DNA from: Mycobacteriales bacterium
GTDB taxonomy: Bacteria; Actinomycetota; Actinomycetes; JAFAQI01
Direction of reading: 5' to 3'
Length of the DNA stretch: 64,000 nt
NCBI GenBank assembly: GCA_035504215.1
Contig: DATJSI010000002.1
Coordinates: forward strand, 31,729 to 95,728
In this document: one piece after another, positions 24,439-32,854 of the stretch
How positions within the stretch are numbered: position 1 is the first letter of the stretch
Layout: every line of letters begins with the position of its first letter
Position numbers and translations under genes: made by a program
Notes under the pieces: generated by a model
What the model saw: the letters and a program-made list of their open reading frames with translations, nothing else
Databases searched by the model: none
What the model was told of the DNA's origin: nothing

Positions 24439-25296
24439 TCACGGTCGGCGGATGTGACCTTCCCCAACCGGTACGACGGAGCCGGTCACCCTGCACTCGA
24501 CGGCGACGCCACCACTGCACCGAACCTCGCAGGACAGCCGCGACGGCCGGTGCATCTCAACTCCTTGCTCGACGAGGTACGCCGTGACACCGTCCGCGGC
24601 GACTCGGCCGCAGGAGGCCAACCACACGCCGAGCCCGAGCGCAGCCGATCCGGTCGCCGGATCCTCACCGACACCGATCGCGAACATCCGCGCCCGGATC
24701 AGCGCAGTCGTGGCTGAGAACACGAAGACACCGGTCGCGCCGGGAAGCGACCGCATCGCGCCGTAGTTGGGTGCCGTTCGCGCCAATGCTTCTGGCCTGA
24801 CGTGTAGGTAAGCGAAGTCGATGCCGACACCGCAGAGCCTCATCGGGTCACCGACCAGGTCCTGCTCGGACAGCCCCACACCGGCGAGCGCCTGAGCCGG
24901 ATCGACGATCTCGCCGAGATGAGGACTGCCGCCGGTCAATGTGACCGCATCGCCGTCGATCACCAGCGGCAACAGTCCCGCGCCGCACTCCTGGACGATC
25001 GCGCCGTCGACGATGCGACCGACCGAACGCATGACCCAGGCAGCCCCGACCGAAGGATGGCCGGCGAACGGCAGCTCGGTCCCGGGCGTGAAGATCCGCA
25101 ACCGGTAGTTGGCCTCCGGCGTCGTCGCCTCGACCGGGAACACGGTCTCCGAGAGGTTGAACTCGAGCGCGATCTTCTGCATCTGTGTCGTTGTCAGCTC
25201 GTCGGCGTCGAGTACGACCGCCAGCGGGTTGCCGGCGAACGGATGCTCCGTGAACACGTCCACCAGCCGATAAGCAAGCGGTCCTAACCCGCTCAT
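24439..25296 (-). CDS. PhzF-family isomerase
   Basis: A 285-residue PhzF/diaminopimelate-epimerase-fold protein. Signatures: FTEHPFAGNPLAVVLDAD near the N-terminus, LSETVFPVE with the catalytic glutamate, ELPFAGHPSVGAAWV, and EDPATGSAALGLGVWL near the C-terminus. It is expected to isomerise a small acid; most PhzF homologues outside phenazine clusters have unknown substrates. ATG follows GGGGAG by 6 nt. No phenazine genes are nearby. It runs leftward like the SDR gene upstream. Confidence 0.88.
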   Translation of the reverse strand: MSGLGPLAYRLVDVFTEHPFAGNPLAVVLDADELTTTQMQKIALEFNLSETVFPVEATTPEANYRLRIFTPGTELPFAGHPSVGAAWVMRSVGRIVDGAIVQECGAGLLPLVIDGDAVTLTGGSPHLGEIVDPAQALAGVGLSEQDLVGDPMRLCGVGIDFAYLHVRPEALARTAPNYGAMRSLPGATGVFVFSATTALIRARMFAIGVGEDPATGSAALGLGVWLASCGRVAADGVTAYLVEQGVEMHRPSRLSCEVRCSGGVAVECRVTGSVVPVGEGHIRRP

Positions 25297-25378
25297 CGAT
25301 GCTCCCCTTCGGGTCGCACCGATGCCGAGACGCCGTCTTCATTGGAGCGAGCCACCTTCGCTTCGCTCCGGTACTCGT

Positions 25379-26140
25379 TCATGTAATCGCCACGCCTCCG
25401 TCGACGACGATGGTCTGGCCGGTGACGTAGCCGGCCGCATCGGAGACCAGCCACACCAACGTCGCCGCGAGCTCGGCGGCGTCACCGAGCCGGCCGCTGA
25501 TGACCCGCGGGCGCATGAGCGCGAGATAGCTGGGGTCGTACTGGTCGGTCATCTCGGTGGCGAAGAAGCCGGGCGCAATGCCGTTCACGCGAATCCCCTT
25601 GCGCACGGTCCACTGCTGCGCGAGGTCGCGGGTGAGACCGATGAGGCCGGCCTTCGACGCGGTGTACGCGGCTTGAGGCAAGCCGCCGGTCGTGATCCCG
25701 ATGACACTGCTGATGTTCACGATCGTGCCGCTGCCGGCGGCTGCCCTCGCGAACGCCTGGGCCATCCAGTAGCACCCGTTGAGATTCACGTCGATCACCG
25801 CGCGGAACTGCTCCGGCGTCTCCCTGGTCGCAGGTACGGCGGTGCCGACCCCAGCGTTGTTGACCAGGATGTCGACCGCGCCGAACTCCTCGACGGCAGC
25901 GGCAACCAGTCGCTCGCAGTCCTCCGGCTTCGCGACGTCGGTCGCGACGGCGATCGCTCGCCGGCCGATCGACTCGACCGCAGCTCGCGTCGCTTCGAGC
26001 TTGTCGACCCGTCTCGCGCCGAGCACGAGGTCCGCACCGGCCTCCGCGAGCGCCTGAGCGAACGCGACGCCGAGTCCCGACGACGCACCAGTCACTACGG
26101 CGACCTTGCCGTCGAGCCGAAACATGTCCAGCACCGTCAT
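25379..26140 (-). CDS. SDR-family oxidoreductase
   Basis: A 253-residue classical SDR. The cofactor loop is VTGASSGLGVAFA, NNAGVG follows, and S-Y-K are found in NISSVIGI, YTASKAG. The aspartate at the end of strand 2 is not evident, and the ARRVDKLEAT stretch suggests NADP(H). The C-terminus VTGQTIVVDGGVAIT is typical. Substrate unknown. The ATG lies 6 nt from a TAGGGT box on the same strand, so it is probably leaderless. Confidence 0.88.
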   Translation of the reverse strand: MTVLDMFRLDGKVAVVTGASSGLGVAFAQALAEAGADLVLGARRVDKLEATRAAVESIGRRAIAVATDVAKPEDCERLVAAAVEEFGAVDILVNNAGVGTAVPATRETPEQFRAVIDVNLNGCYWMAQAFARAAAGSGTIVNISSVIGITTGGLPQAAYTASKAGLIGLTRDLAQQWTVRKGIRVNGIAPGFFATEMTDQYDPSYLALMRPRVISGRLGDAAELAATLVWLVSDAAGYVTGQTIVVDGGVAIT

Positions 26141-26146
26141 TGGTGC

Positions 26147-26152
26147 ACCCTA
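26147..26152 (-). promoter_or_regulatory. -10 box TAGGGT, leaderless promoter of the SDR gene
   Basis: On the minus strand TAGGGT is followed by 6 nt and then the ATG at 26,140. Independent of the rightward promoter at 26,252. Confidence 0.5.
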
Positions 26153-26251
26153 TTCGGACGCTCATCCGACCCCGCCAAGACCTGAGCAATGGCACGAAGA
26201 ATGCTCGTGCGCGCCCGCGCCAGGCTCCCCGATCCGGAGCGCATCCAGCGG

Positions 26252-26257
26252 TAACCT
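26252..26257 (+). promoter_or_regulatory. -10 box TAACCT, leaderless promoter of the MgtE-like gene
   Basis: TAACCT lies 7 nt before the ATG at 26,265 and supports that start over the upstream in-frame ATG at 26,106, which would overlap the SDR gene. Confidence 0.5.
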
Positions 26258-26264
26258 GCGGATC

Positions 26265-27536
26265 ATGGCCACCGGCACGACCATGCGGATCTTCCTCGCC
26301 CGGCTGGCCGGCCTCACCGTTCTCGATCCCAATGCCGACCAGGTCGGTCGGATTCGCGACGTCGTCGTCATGATGCGCACGGGCAACCAGCCGCCGCGCG
26401 TACTCGGCATCGTCGTCGAGGTCCAGCCGCGTCGACGGATCTTCGTGCCGATCGGCCTCGTGACGAGCATCGATGCCGACGCGGTCATCGTCCGCGGCCG
26501 GATCAACCTGCGCCGGTTCGAACGCCGGGCCGAGGAGACGCTGGTCATCACCGAGCTGCTCGACCGCAAGGTCACTTTGGTCGAGGACGGCACCCAGGTC
26601 ACCGTGACCGACGTCGCCATGGAGCAGAGCCGGACCCGGGACTGGTTCCTCACCCGGGTGGCGGTTCGCCCGAGCGGCGGCTTCCGACGACGTCGCAACC
26701 AGCTGACCGTGGTGCCGTGGGAAGAGGTGAGTGGGTTCGGCCAGGTGGACGCCGAGCAGGGCGCCACCAACCTGCTCGCGGCCCTCGACCAGCTCCGGGC
26801 GCCCGACCTCGCGCACGTCCTGCACGAGCTGTCGGACAAGCGCCGGGGCGAGGTCGTCGCCGCGCTCGACGACGAACGGCTGGCCGACGTCCTGGAAGAG
26901 CTGCCGGAGGACGACCAGGTCGAGATCCTCGCGATGCTCGCCGGCGAGCGAGCGGCGGACGTGCTCGAGGCCATGGCTCCCGACGACGCCGCGGACCTGC
27001 TCGGTGAGCTCCCGCCGGACGAAGCGGAGCGGCTGCTCGGGTTGATGGAACCCGGCGAAGCCGGGCCGGTTCGCCGCCTGCTCACCTACTCGGAGAACAC
27101 CGCCGGCGGCATGATGACCAGCGAGCCGGTGATCCTCTCGCCGGATGCGACCGTCGCGGAGGCACTCGCCCGGGTCCGCGATCCCGACATCTCGCCGGCC
27201 CTTGCCGCGCAGGTCTATGTCTGCCGGCCGCCGACCGAGACGCCCACCGGCAAGTACGTCGGGATCGTCCACATCCAGCGCCTGCTGCGCGAGCCGCCGT
27301 CCGCGCTGGTCTCCGGGGTGGTCGACACGCAGATCGACCCGCTCCCTCCGGACTGCCCGCTGCCCGAGGTCACCGCGCACCTCGCGACGTACAACCTGGT
27401 CGCCGTCCCGGTCGTCGACGATGTCGACCACCTGCTCGGCGCGGTCACCGTCGACGACGTCCTCGACCACCTCCTGCCACCGGACTGGCGCGAGCGGCCG
27501 ACCAATGAAGTGGGTGTGCACGATGGCGCGCCGTGA
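26265..27536 (+). CDS. MgtE-N / CBS-domain protein without channel domain
   Basis: A 423-residue soluble protein. The first ~160 residues form two PRC-barrel-like units (LTVLDPNADQVGRIRDVVV and ITELLDRKVTLVEDG). Then comes the helical MgtE N-domain with repeats such as LADVLEELPEDDQVEIL and AADVLEAMAPDDAADLL, followed by a CBS pair starting TAGGMMTSEPVILSPDATV. In MgtE these regions sense Mg2+ and gate the channel, but there is no membrane part here. It is probably a Mg2+-sensing regulator; the DUF1003 membrane protein overlapping downstream is a possible partner. Confidence 0.85.
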   Translation: MATGTTMRIFLARLAGLTVLDPNADQVGRIRDVVVMMRTGNQPPRVLGIVVEVQPRRRIFVPIGLVTSIDADAVIVRGRINLRRFERRAEETLVITELLDRKVTLVEDGTQVTVTDVAMEQSRTRDWFLTRVAVRPSGGFRRRRNQLTVVPWEEVSGFGQVDAEQGATNLLAALDQLRAPDLAHVLHELSDKRRGEVVAALDDERLADVLEELPEDDQVEILAMLAGERAADVLEAMAPDDAADLLGELPPDEAERLLGLMEPGEAGPVRRLLTYSENTAGGMMTSEPVILSPDATVAEALARVRDPDISPALAAQVYVCRPPTETPTGKYVGIVHIQRLLREPPSALVSGVVDTQIDPLPPDCPLPEVTAHLATYNLVAVPVVDDVDHLLGAVTVDDVLDHLLPPDWRERPTNEVGVHDGAP

Positions 27537-28044
27537 GAGCCGGCGGACGCCGCGGCTCGACCAGCCGCTCAGCGCCCGGCGCACGATCGGGCTCCCGCGT
27601 TACAACCCCGAGTCGATGGGACGGTTGTCGGAACGGGTCGCACGCTTCCTCGGCACCTGGCGCTTCATCGGCTACATGACGCTGTTCATTGCGATCTGGA
27701 TCATCTACAACATCGTCGTCACGAAGGCGCCGTGGCAGTTCGACAGCTACCACAACAAGTTCACGCTGCTGACCCTGTTGCTCTCGCTCCAGGCGTCGTA
27801 CGCCGCGCCGCTAATCCTGCTGGCCCAGAACCGGCAGGCCGACCGGGACCGAGTGCAGTACGAGCAAGACCGCGCGCTGAACGAGCGGACCGTGGCGGAC
27901 ACCGAGTATCTCGCGCGCGAGATCGCATCGATCCGAGTGGCTCTGGGCGAGGTCGCGACTCGCGACTTCCTGCGAAGCGAGCTGCAACACCTGCTCGACG
28001 AGCTCGCACCCGAAGCGGGCGAGCTCGCCGCGAACGAGAACTAG
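27523..28044 (+). CDS. DUF1003 membrane protein
   Basis: A 173-residue protein with two hydrophobic helices (YMTLFIAIWIIYNIVV and FTLLTLLLSLQASYAAPLIL) followed by the DUF1003 signature LILLAQNRQADRDR and a long helical C-terminal tail. The family is conserved next to MgtE-like CBS genes in actinomycetes but has no proven role. ATG at 27,523 overlaps the MgtE-like gene by 14 bp. Its TAG shares the bases CTAG with the stop of the convergent secreted-protein gene. Confidence 0.85.
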   Translation: MARRESRRTPRLDQPLSARRTIGLPRYNPESMGRLSERVARFLGTWRFIGYMTLFIAIWIIYNIVVTKAPWQFDSYHNKFTLLTLLLSLQASYAAPLILLAQNRQADRDRVQYEQDRALNERTVADTEYLAREIASIRVALGEVATRDFLRSELQHLLDELAPEAGELAANEN

Positions 28045-28508
28045 TGCATCCGCTTGCAGAGATTCTTGTGGTAGGCGGTCCAGATGTGCCAATGACCGAA
28101 CGGACCGCCCGGCTTTGACGGCTCTTTGAACCACAGGTGCCGATACGCCCGCTTACCGGAGGACTTGCACGTACCGAGGTCGGTCGCGCGCAACCGGATG
28201 GTGACCTGCTTGTGGTAGTACCCACCGGCCGGCTTAACGACCGAGTTCTTGCCCCGGCCGTGCGCCGTCTTGCCGCCCCAGCTCGTCCAGTGGATATGCG
28301 TGATGTCCCCGGACGGATCGCCACCGTTGAACAGGGTCTTGGGACGCGCGGTCCCCCAGCCCTTGCTGTCCGGCCCGAACGAGTGGTGGACGCCGAGCAC
28401 CGGCGTCTGTGCGGTGGTCGAACCGGCGGCGAGCGCGGTGGCCGGCGCGATAACGAGGGTCGCGCACGCACCTGCGGCAGCGACTCGGAGCAAAAGCCGG
28501 GAGCGCAT
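28041..28508 (-). CDS. Secreted small hypothetical protein
   Basis: The preferred start is ATG at 28,508, because GGGAGG touches the earlier ATG at 28,514 but lies 6 nt from this one. The 155-residue product has a signal peptide (LLLRVAAAGACATLVIAPATALAAG). The mature part is rich in W, H and G (ITHIHWTSWGGKTAHGRG, FGHWHIWTAYHKN) and has two cysteines, in GTCKSS and NLCKR, which could form a disulfide. It is expected outside the membrane; function unknown. A TAAGGT -10 box is at 28,547-28,552. Confidence 0.75.
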   Translation of the reverse strand: MRSRLLLRVAAAGACATLVIAPATALAAGSTTAQTPVLGVHHSFGPDSKGWGTARPKTLFNGGDPSGDITHIHWTSWGGKTAHGRGKNSVVKPAGGYYHKQVTIRLRATDLGTCKSSGKRAYRHLWFKEPSKPGGPFGHWHIWTAYHKNLCKRMH

Positions 28509-28546
28509 CGGCATCCTCCCTGTCGGTCGGTCGAAAGACGGGTCCC

Positions 28547-28552
28547 ACCTTA
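28547..28552 (-). promoter_or_regulatory. -10 box TAAGGT of the secreted-protein gene
   Basis: TAAGGT on the minus strand would start RNA about 30 nt upstream of the ATG, giving a leader that carries the GGGAGG ribosome site. Confidence 0.35.
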
Positions 28553-28622
28553 TGGCGGCCGGCGGGAGCTGCCACCGGAGGCCACCGAAGCGCGCGTGAG
28601 GTGCAGCGCTGGCTACGGCAGC

Positions 28623-29858
28623 CTAGTGGCGCCCCGGCCAGTCATCCGTGGGAGCCAACGTCGGATAGTCGAGCGCCGCGACGCTGTCCGGATACTTGAT
28701 GCCGCTTCCGGTACTGATCACGAGAACTGTTTCGTCCTCCCGGATCCAGCCCGACTCCCGAAGGCGAGCGACCGCTGCGAGAGCGACGCCGGTTTCTGGG
28801 CAGACGAACAATCCCTGCCCGCGCGCGCACTGCAGCTGCGCGCGCGCCGCCGCGTCGTCGTCGACGGCGACCGCGGTGCCGCCGGTCTCCCGGATGGCCT
28901 GCAGGACCAGCCGGTCGCCCAGCGGTTTCGGCACATTGATGCCGAACGCCGTCGTGTGCGCCCCGACCCAGGCCTCGCAATGGTCGTCGCCCGCTTCGAA
29001 CGCGCGGACAACCGGCGCGCACCCGGTCGCCTGCGCGGCCACCATCCGTGGAAGCGCACCACGGATCAGCCCGAGCTCACCGAGCTCGCCCAGCGCCTTG
29101 TGGATGCCGATCAGCCCGACGCCGCCACCGGTCGGGTAGACGACGACGTCCGGCAGCCGCCAACCCAGCTGCTCGGCGAACTCCAGCCCGATCGTCTTCT
29201 TGCCCTCGATGCGGTACGGCTCCTTCAGCGTGGAGGCGTCGTACACATCGGGGTCTGCCGCAATCGCTCGACCGACGATCGCACCCGCGTCGCTGATCAG
29301 CCCCTCGACCAGGGCGACGGCGGCTCCCGCCGCCGCGCACTCGGTTCGCGTGATCAATGGTGCATCGACCGGCATGACCACGCCGAGCTCGAGCCGGTGC
29401 AGGGCGGCGTACGTCGCCCACGCGGCGCCCGCGTTTCCGTTGGTTGGCATCATCATCCGCCGCACGCCGAGCTCCGCGGCACGGGCGACGCCGATCGCTG
29501 CGCCACGCGCTTTGAAGGTCGCGGTCGGAAGCATGCCGTCGTCCTTGATGAGCAGACCTGGCACGCCGAGCTGGGGTCCCAGCCGTTCCGCAGCGTGCAA
29601 TGGAGTCATGCCCTCGCCGAAGCCCAGCCGGTGGGCCGGGTCACGGACCGGCAACAGCTCCGCCCACCGCCACAACGTGGCCGAGCGGCCGGCCAGTGCG
29701 TCGACGGTCAGGGTCGCGCGAGCGCGGTCGAGGTCATAGCGCGCCAGCAGCGGCGACGAGCACTGCGGACAGAGGTGCTGAACGACGTCCGGCTCGACCT
29801 GGGCGGCGCACCGCGAGCACTGCAGCAGCGCGAGGGTGGAAGCAGGGAACTGGGTCAC
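28623..29858 (-). CDS. thrC: Threonine synthase (PLP-dependent)
   Basis: A 411-residue fold-type II PLP enzyme that converts O-phosphohomoserine to threonine. An N-terminal zinc ribbon starts CSRCAAQVEPD and closes with CPQC. The PLP lysine is in LPTATFKARGAAIG; the phosphate-binding loop is PTGGGVGLIG. The GTG start has GGATGGAG upstream and a TACGCT box beyond. hom and thrB are not in the window. A related aminotransferase-independent PLP enzyme (threonine deaminase-like) is less likely because of the zinc ribbon. Confidence 0.9.
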   Translation of the reverse strand: MTQFPASTLALLQCSRCAAQVEPDVVQHLCPQCSSPLLARYDLDRARATLTVDALAGRSATLWRWAELLPVRDPAHRLGFGEGMTPLHAAERLGPQLGVPGLLIKDDGMLPTATFKARGAAIGVARAAELGVRRMMMPTNGNAGAAWATYAALHRLELGVVMPVDAPLITRTECAAAGAAVALVEGLISDAGAIVGRAIAADPDVYDASTLKEPYRIEGKKTIGLEFAEQLGWRLPDVVVYPTGGGVGLIGIHKALGELGELGLIRGALPRMVAAQATGCAPVVRAFEAGDDHCEAWVGAHTTAFGINVPKPLGDRLVLQAIRETGGTAVAVDDDAAARAQLQCARGQGLFVCPETGVALAAVARLRESGWIREDETVLVISTGSGIKYPDSVAALDYPTLAPTDDWPGRH

Positions 29859-29957
29859 GGTGACTCCATCCCGCAGCGTAAGCGACGTGTCAGTGGACGA
29901 GCGCAGCGGGCGCTACGGGAGGCGGCAGCGCCAGCGCCACGTACGCTTGACGTCGTC

Positions 29958-31094
29958 ATGAGTGCCGCACTGCCGACCGTCGAGGCGGTCACCGCCGCCC
30001 TCGCGACGGTCAAGGACCCGGAGATCCACCGGCCGATCACCGAGCTGGGGATGGTCGACGACGTCGCGATCTCCGACGACGGCACGGTGGATGTCAAGGT
30101 GCTGCTCACCACGCCGGGCTGCCCACTGCGCGACCGGATCACCGCCGACGTCACCGCCGCAGTCGGTGCCCTCGACGGCGTCACCAGCGTCCGGGTCGCG
30201 CTCGACGTCATGACCGACGAGCAGAAGGCCGCCCTTCGCACCACGCTTCAAGGCGGCCGGCCGGCTCGGCAGATTTCGTTCGAGCAGCCGGGATCGCTGA
30301 CCCGGGTCTACGCCATCGCCAGCGGCAAGGGCGGTGTCGGCAAGTCCTCGACCACGGTCAACCTGGCGGTCGCCCTGGCGAACGCCGGTATGACGGTCGG
30401 TGTCGTCGACGCGGACATCTACGGCCACTCGATGCCCCGGATGCTCGGCGTGACCGTTCCCCCGTCCGTGGTCGACGGGATGATCGTGCCGTCAGAGGCG
30501 TACGGCGTGAAGGTCGTCTCTGCCGGCCTGTTCGTCGCGGACAACCGCGCGATCGCCTTCCGCGGACCGATGCTGCACAAAGCGCTGGAGCAGCTGCTGG
30601 CCGACGTCTACTGGGGTGACCTCGACGTCCTGCTGCTCGACCTGCCACCCGGCACCGGCGACATCGCGATCTCGACGGCTCAGCTGCTACCGAGCGCGGA
30701 GCTGATCGTGATCACCACTCCGCAGCTCGCCGCGCGCGAAGTTGCGGAGCGAGCGGGATCGATCGCCGAGCTCACCAAGCAACGGGTGGCCGGCGTCATC
30801 GAGAACATGGCCGGACTGCCGTGCCCGCACTGCGGCGAGCTCATCGACGTGTTCGGCGTCGGCGGCGGCGTCGCGGTTGCCGAAAGCCTGAGCCGCCGGC
30901 TCGGTGCCGACGTACCTCTTCTCGGCTCGATCCCCATCGACCCGCGGATGCGCGAGGGAGGCGACACGGGCCAGCCCATCGTGACCGCCGATCCGGCCGC
31001 GGATGCCTCGGTCGCGCTCAGCTCCATCGCCGACAAACTGCGGGCCCGCAGCCGCGGGCTGGCCGGCCGCTCGCTCTCGCTCACCCCGGTCTGA
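29958..31094 (+). CDS. mrp: Mrp/NBP35-type iron-sulfur carrier ATPase
   Basis: A 378-residue Mrp protein. The first ~95 residues are a MIP18/DUF59 domain (TVKDPEIHRPITELGMVDDV) with the TTPGCPLR cysteine. The P-loop is ASGKGGVGKSST, and the Fe-S dimer CxxC is NMAGLPCPHCGE. Mrp proteins bind and hand over Fe-S clusters. The long upstream open frame is not credible; ATG at 29,958 lies 10 nt after a TACGCT box. It is convergent with tatB. Confidence 0.93.
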   Translation: MSAALPTVEAVTAALATVKDPEIHRPITELGMVDDVAISDDGTVDVKVLLTTPGCPLRDRITADVTAAVGALDGVTSVRVALDVMTDEQKAALRTTLQGGRPARQISFEQPGSLTRVYAIASGKGGVGKSSTTVNLAVALANAGMTVGVVDADIYGHSMPRMLGVTVPPSVVDGMIVPSEAYGVKVVSAGLFVADNRAIAFRGPMLHKALEQLLADVYWGDLDVLLLDLPPGTGDIAISTAQLLPSAELIVITTPQLAAREVAERAGSIAELTKQRVAGVIENMAGLPCPHCGELIDVFGVGGGVAVAESLSRRLGADVPLLGSIPIDPRMREGGDTGQPIVTADPAADASVALSSIADKLRARSRGLAGRSLSLTPV

Positions 31095-31136
31095 GTCGAC
31101 CGCTCACCCACGGCTCCGAACCTGTGGACGGCCCGT

Positions 31137-31183
31137 TCGCCATGGCGGGTTGAGGGTGCTCTATGGCCCTTAGCTCGCCATGG
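31137..31183. repeat. Pair of TCGCCATGG repeats in the mrp-tatB gap
   Basis: TCGCCATGG occurs at 31,137-31,145 and 31,175-31,183, with TATGGCCC between. The reverse complement of the middle part contains GGGCCATAG...CCCTC, like the GGGCCAT repeats at 40.45-40.57 kb. Function unknown; this convergent gap has no obvious rho-independent terminator. Confidence 0.35.
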
Positions 31184-31209
31184 TGGGGCAGGAGCGGCGG
31201 CAGGTACGG

Positions 31210-31539
31210 TCAGGTCGCGTCGGTGTCGTACGGCGGCGTCTCGTTGGCCGCGAGCGCGACCCTGGCTGGGCTTGCGGCCGCCGTCGCCGGCTCCTCGTCG
31301 TCTCCGAACAAAGCGTCCTCGACCAGCCGCCGTGGATGCAGTGATCGCAGGTCGAGGTCGGCCATCTCCGGGCCGAGCTCGGCCTTGAGGTCGTTCGCCG
31401 CACCACGCGCCATCTTGCGCAGCTCGCGGAGCATCCGGGTCGCGTCCTTGATCGCGTTGGGCAACCGGTCCGGCCCGAAGATGATCAGCCCGATCACGGC
31501 GAGAAGGAGGATCTCCTCCCAGCCAAGGTTGCCGATCAT
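31210..31539 (-). CDS. tatB: Twin-arginine translocase subunit TatB
   Basis: A 109-residue TatB: one N-terminal membrane helix with the conserved glutamate (GWEEILLLAVIGLIIFGPDRLP), an amphipathic helix (RMLRELRKMARGAANDLKAELG), then a disordered acidic tail. It forms the signal-peptide-binding part of the Tat export complex with TatC. It lies 23 bp after htrA, on the same strand, the arrangement seen in actinobacteria; a role in folded-protein export next to a quality-control protease fits. Confidence 0.9.
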   Translation of the reverse strand: MIGNLGWEEILLLAVIGLIIFGPDRLPNAIKDATRMLRELRKMARGAANDLKAELGPEMADLDLRSLHPRRLVEDALFGDDEEPATAAASPARVALAANETPPYDTDAT

Positions 31540-31562
31540 TCACCCAGCGTACGTCGCAACCG

Positions 31563-32816
31563 TCACTCGCTCTTGGCCGATCCGAGGACGAGGCTGACCG
31601 TCCTTCGCTGCGAGCCGCGGTCGAAGGTCAGGCTCACCCGCTGGCCCGGCACGTGGGCGCGGATCGCGACGATCAGCTCATCGGCCGTCGTCACGCGCTC
31701 GCCGTTGACCGCGATGATCACGTCGCCCGCCTGCATTCCGGCCTTCGCCGCGGGGCTGCCCGCACTGACCGCAGGGCCGCCGCCGGGCGGCGTACTGATC
31801 TTCGCGCCCGAGCCGGAGTAGCTCGGGTCGAGGTTGACGCCGATGATCGCGTGCGTCGAGTAGCCGCGCGTGATGATCTGGCCGGCGATCCGCTTCGCCT
31901 CGTTGATCGGGATGGCGAAGCCGAGGCCGATGCTGCCGGACTGCTGGCCGGTGATCGAGTCGGAGGACAGGGAGGCGATCGCCGAGTTGATCCCGATGAC
32001 CGCCCCGGCCGAGTCGACCAGCGGGCCACCGGAGTTGCCGGGGTTGATCGCCGCATCGGTCTGGATCGCGTCGATGACGTCCTCCGGCACGCCTTGCTCG
32101 CCGCCGGCCTCCACGGGCCGGTTCAAGGCGCTGATGATTCCGCTGGTGACCGTCCCGGCCAGGCCCAACGGCGAACCCACCGCGATCACCGGATCTCCGA
32201 CGACGATGTTGTCGGAGTCGCCGAGCGTCGCCGGTCGGAGCGACGACGACTTGCCGATCTTGATCACCGCGATGTCATCGACGGGGTCGGGATGTCCCAC
32301 GATCTTCGCGGGCACCGTCGTCTTGTTCGGCAGGACCACGGTGAGCGTGCCGTGGCTGCTCTTCACGGCCGCGATCACATGGTTGTTGGTGAGGATGTAG
32401 CCCGAGCGGCTGAGCACGATGCCGGAGCCGGAGTCGCCGCCACCGCTGGTCTTGACATCGATCGACACGACGCTGGGCAGGATCTTCGCGGCGATCGCCG
32501 CCACCGACCGCGGCGAGCGGTCCGAGACGTCCCCGCCGCGCACCGACCCGATCGTCACCGAACCGACCAGGCTGTTCTTGTCGGCGTTGTGCACGATGAG
32601 TCCGCCGATCGATCCGCCGAGTACGGCGCAGACCAACCCGGTCAGCAGGACCGCCGGCCACGGCACCGTCCCATGGGCGTGCCGTCGGGGCGGGCGCGGC
32701 GGCGGCCCCGAGACCGCGCCCGGCACGGGTGACCACCAGCCGGCGGCCGGCGGTTGCGCCGGATCGGGCGGCGGAGGCAGCGGCGCCCAGGGGTCCGGCT
32801 CGGTCATGTCCACCAT
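31563..32816 (-). CDS. htrA: HtrA-type membrane-anchored serine protease
   Basis: A 417-residue trypsin/PDZ protease. A proline-rich cytosolic tail (1-45) is followed by one membrane helix (AVLLTGLVCAVLGGSIGGLIV). The catalytic histidine is in LTNNHVIAA, aspartate in VDDIAVIKI and serine in NPGNSGGPLV. The PDZ domain begins PAAKAGMQAGDVIIAVNG. It degrades or refolds misfolded exported proteins. ATG at 32,807 is an equally likely start; both lack a strong ribosome site. The sigE-rseA genes that normally precede it are absent. Confidence 0.92.
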   Translation of the reverse strand: MVDMTEPDPWAPLPPPPDPAQPPAAGWWSPVPGAVSGPPPRPPRRHAHGTVPWPAVLLTGLVCAVLGGSIGGLIVHNADKNSLVGSVTIGSVRGGDVSDRSPRSVAAIAAKILPSVVSIDVKTSGGGDSGSGIVLSRSGYILTNNHVIAAVKSSHGTLTVVLPNKTTVPAKIVGHPDPVDDIAVIKIGKSSSLRPATLGDSDNIVVGDPVIAVGSPLGLAGTVTSGIISALNRPVEAGGEQGVPEDVIDAIQTDAAINPGNSGGPLVDSAGAVIGINSAIASLSSDSITGQQSGSIGLGFAIPINEAKRIAGQIITRGYSTHAIIGVNLDPSYSGSGAKISTPPGGGPAVSAGSPAAKAGMQAGDVIIAVNGERVTTADELIVAIRAHVPGQRVSLTFDRGSQRRTVSLVLGSAKSE

Positions 32817-32841
32817 TGTCCGTCAGGTGTCGCGATGTCAC

Positions 32842-32847
32842 TACGCT
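32842..32847 (+). promoter_or_regulatory. -10 box TACGCT, leaderless promoter of the O-methyltransferase
   Basis: TACGCT is 7 nt before the GTG at 32,855 in the 38-bp divergent gap with htrA. It fixes that GTG rather than in-frame ATGs inside htrA. Confidence 0.5.
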
Positions 32848-32854
32848 GGCCGTC

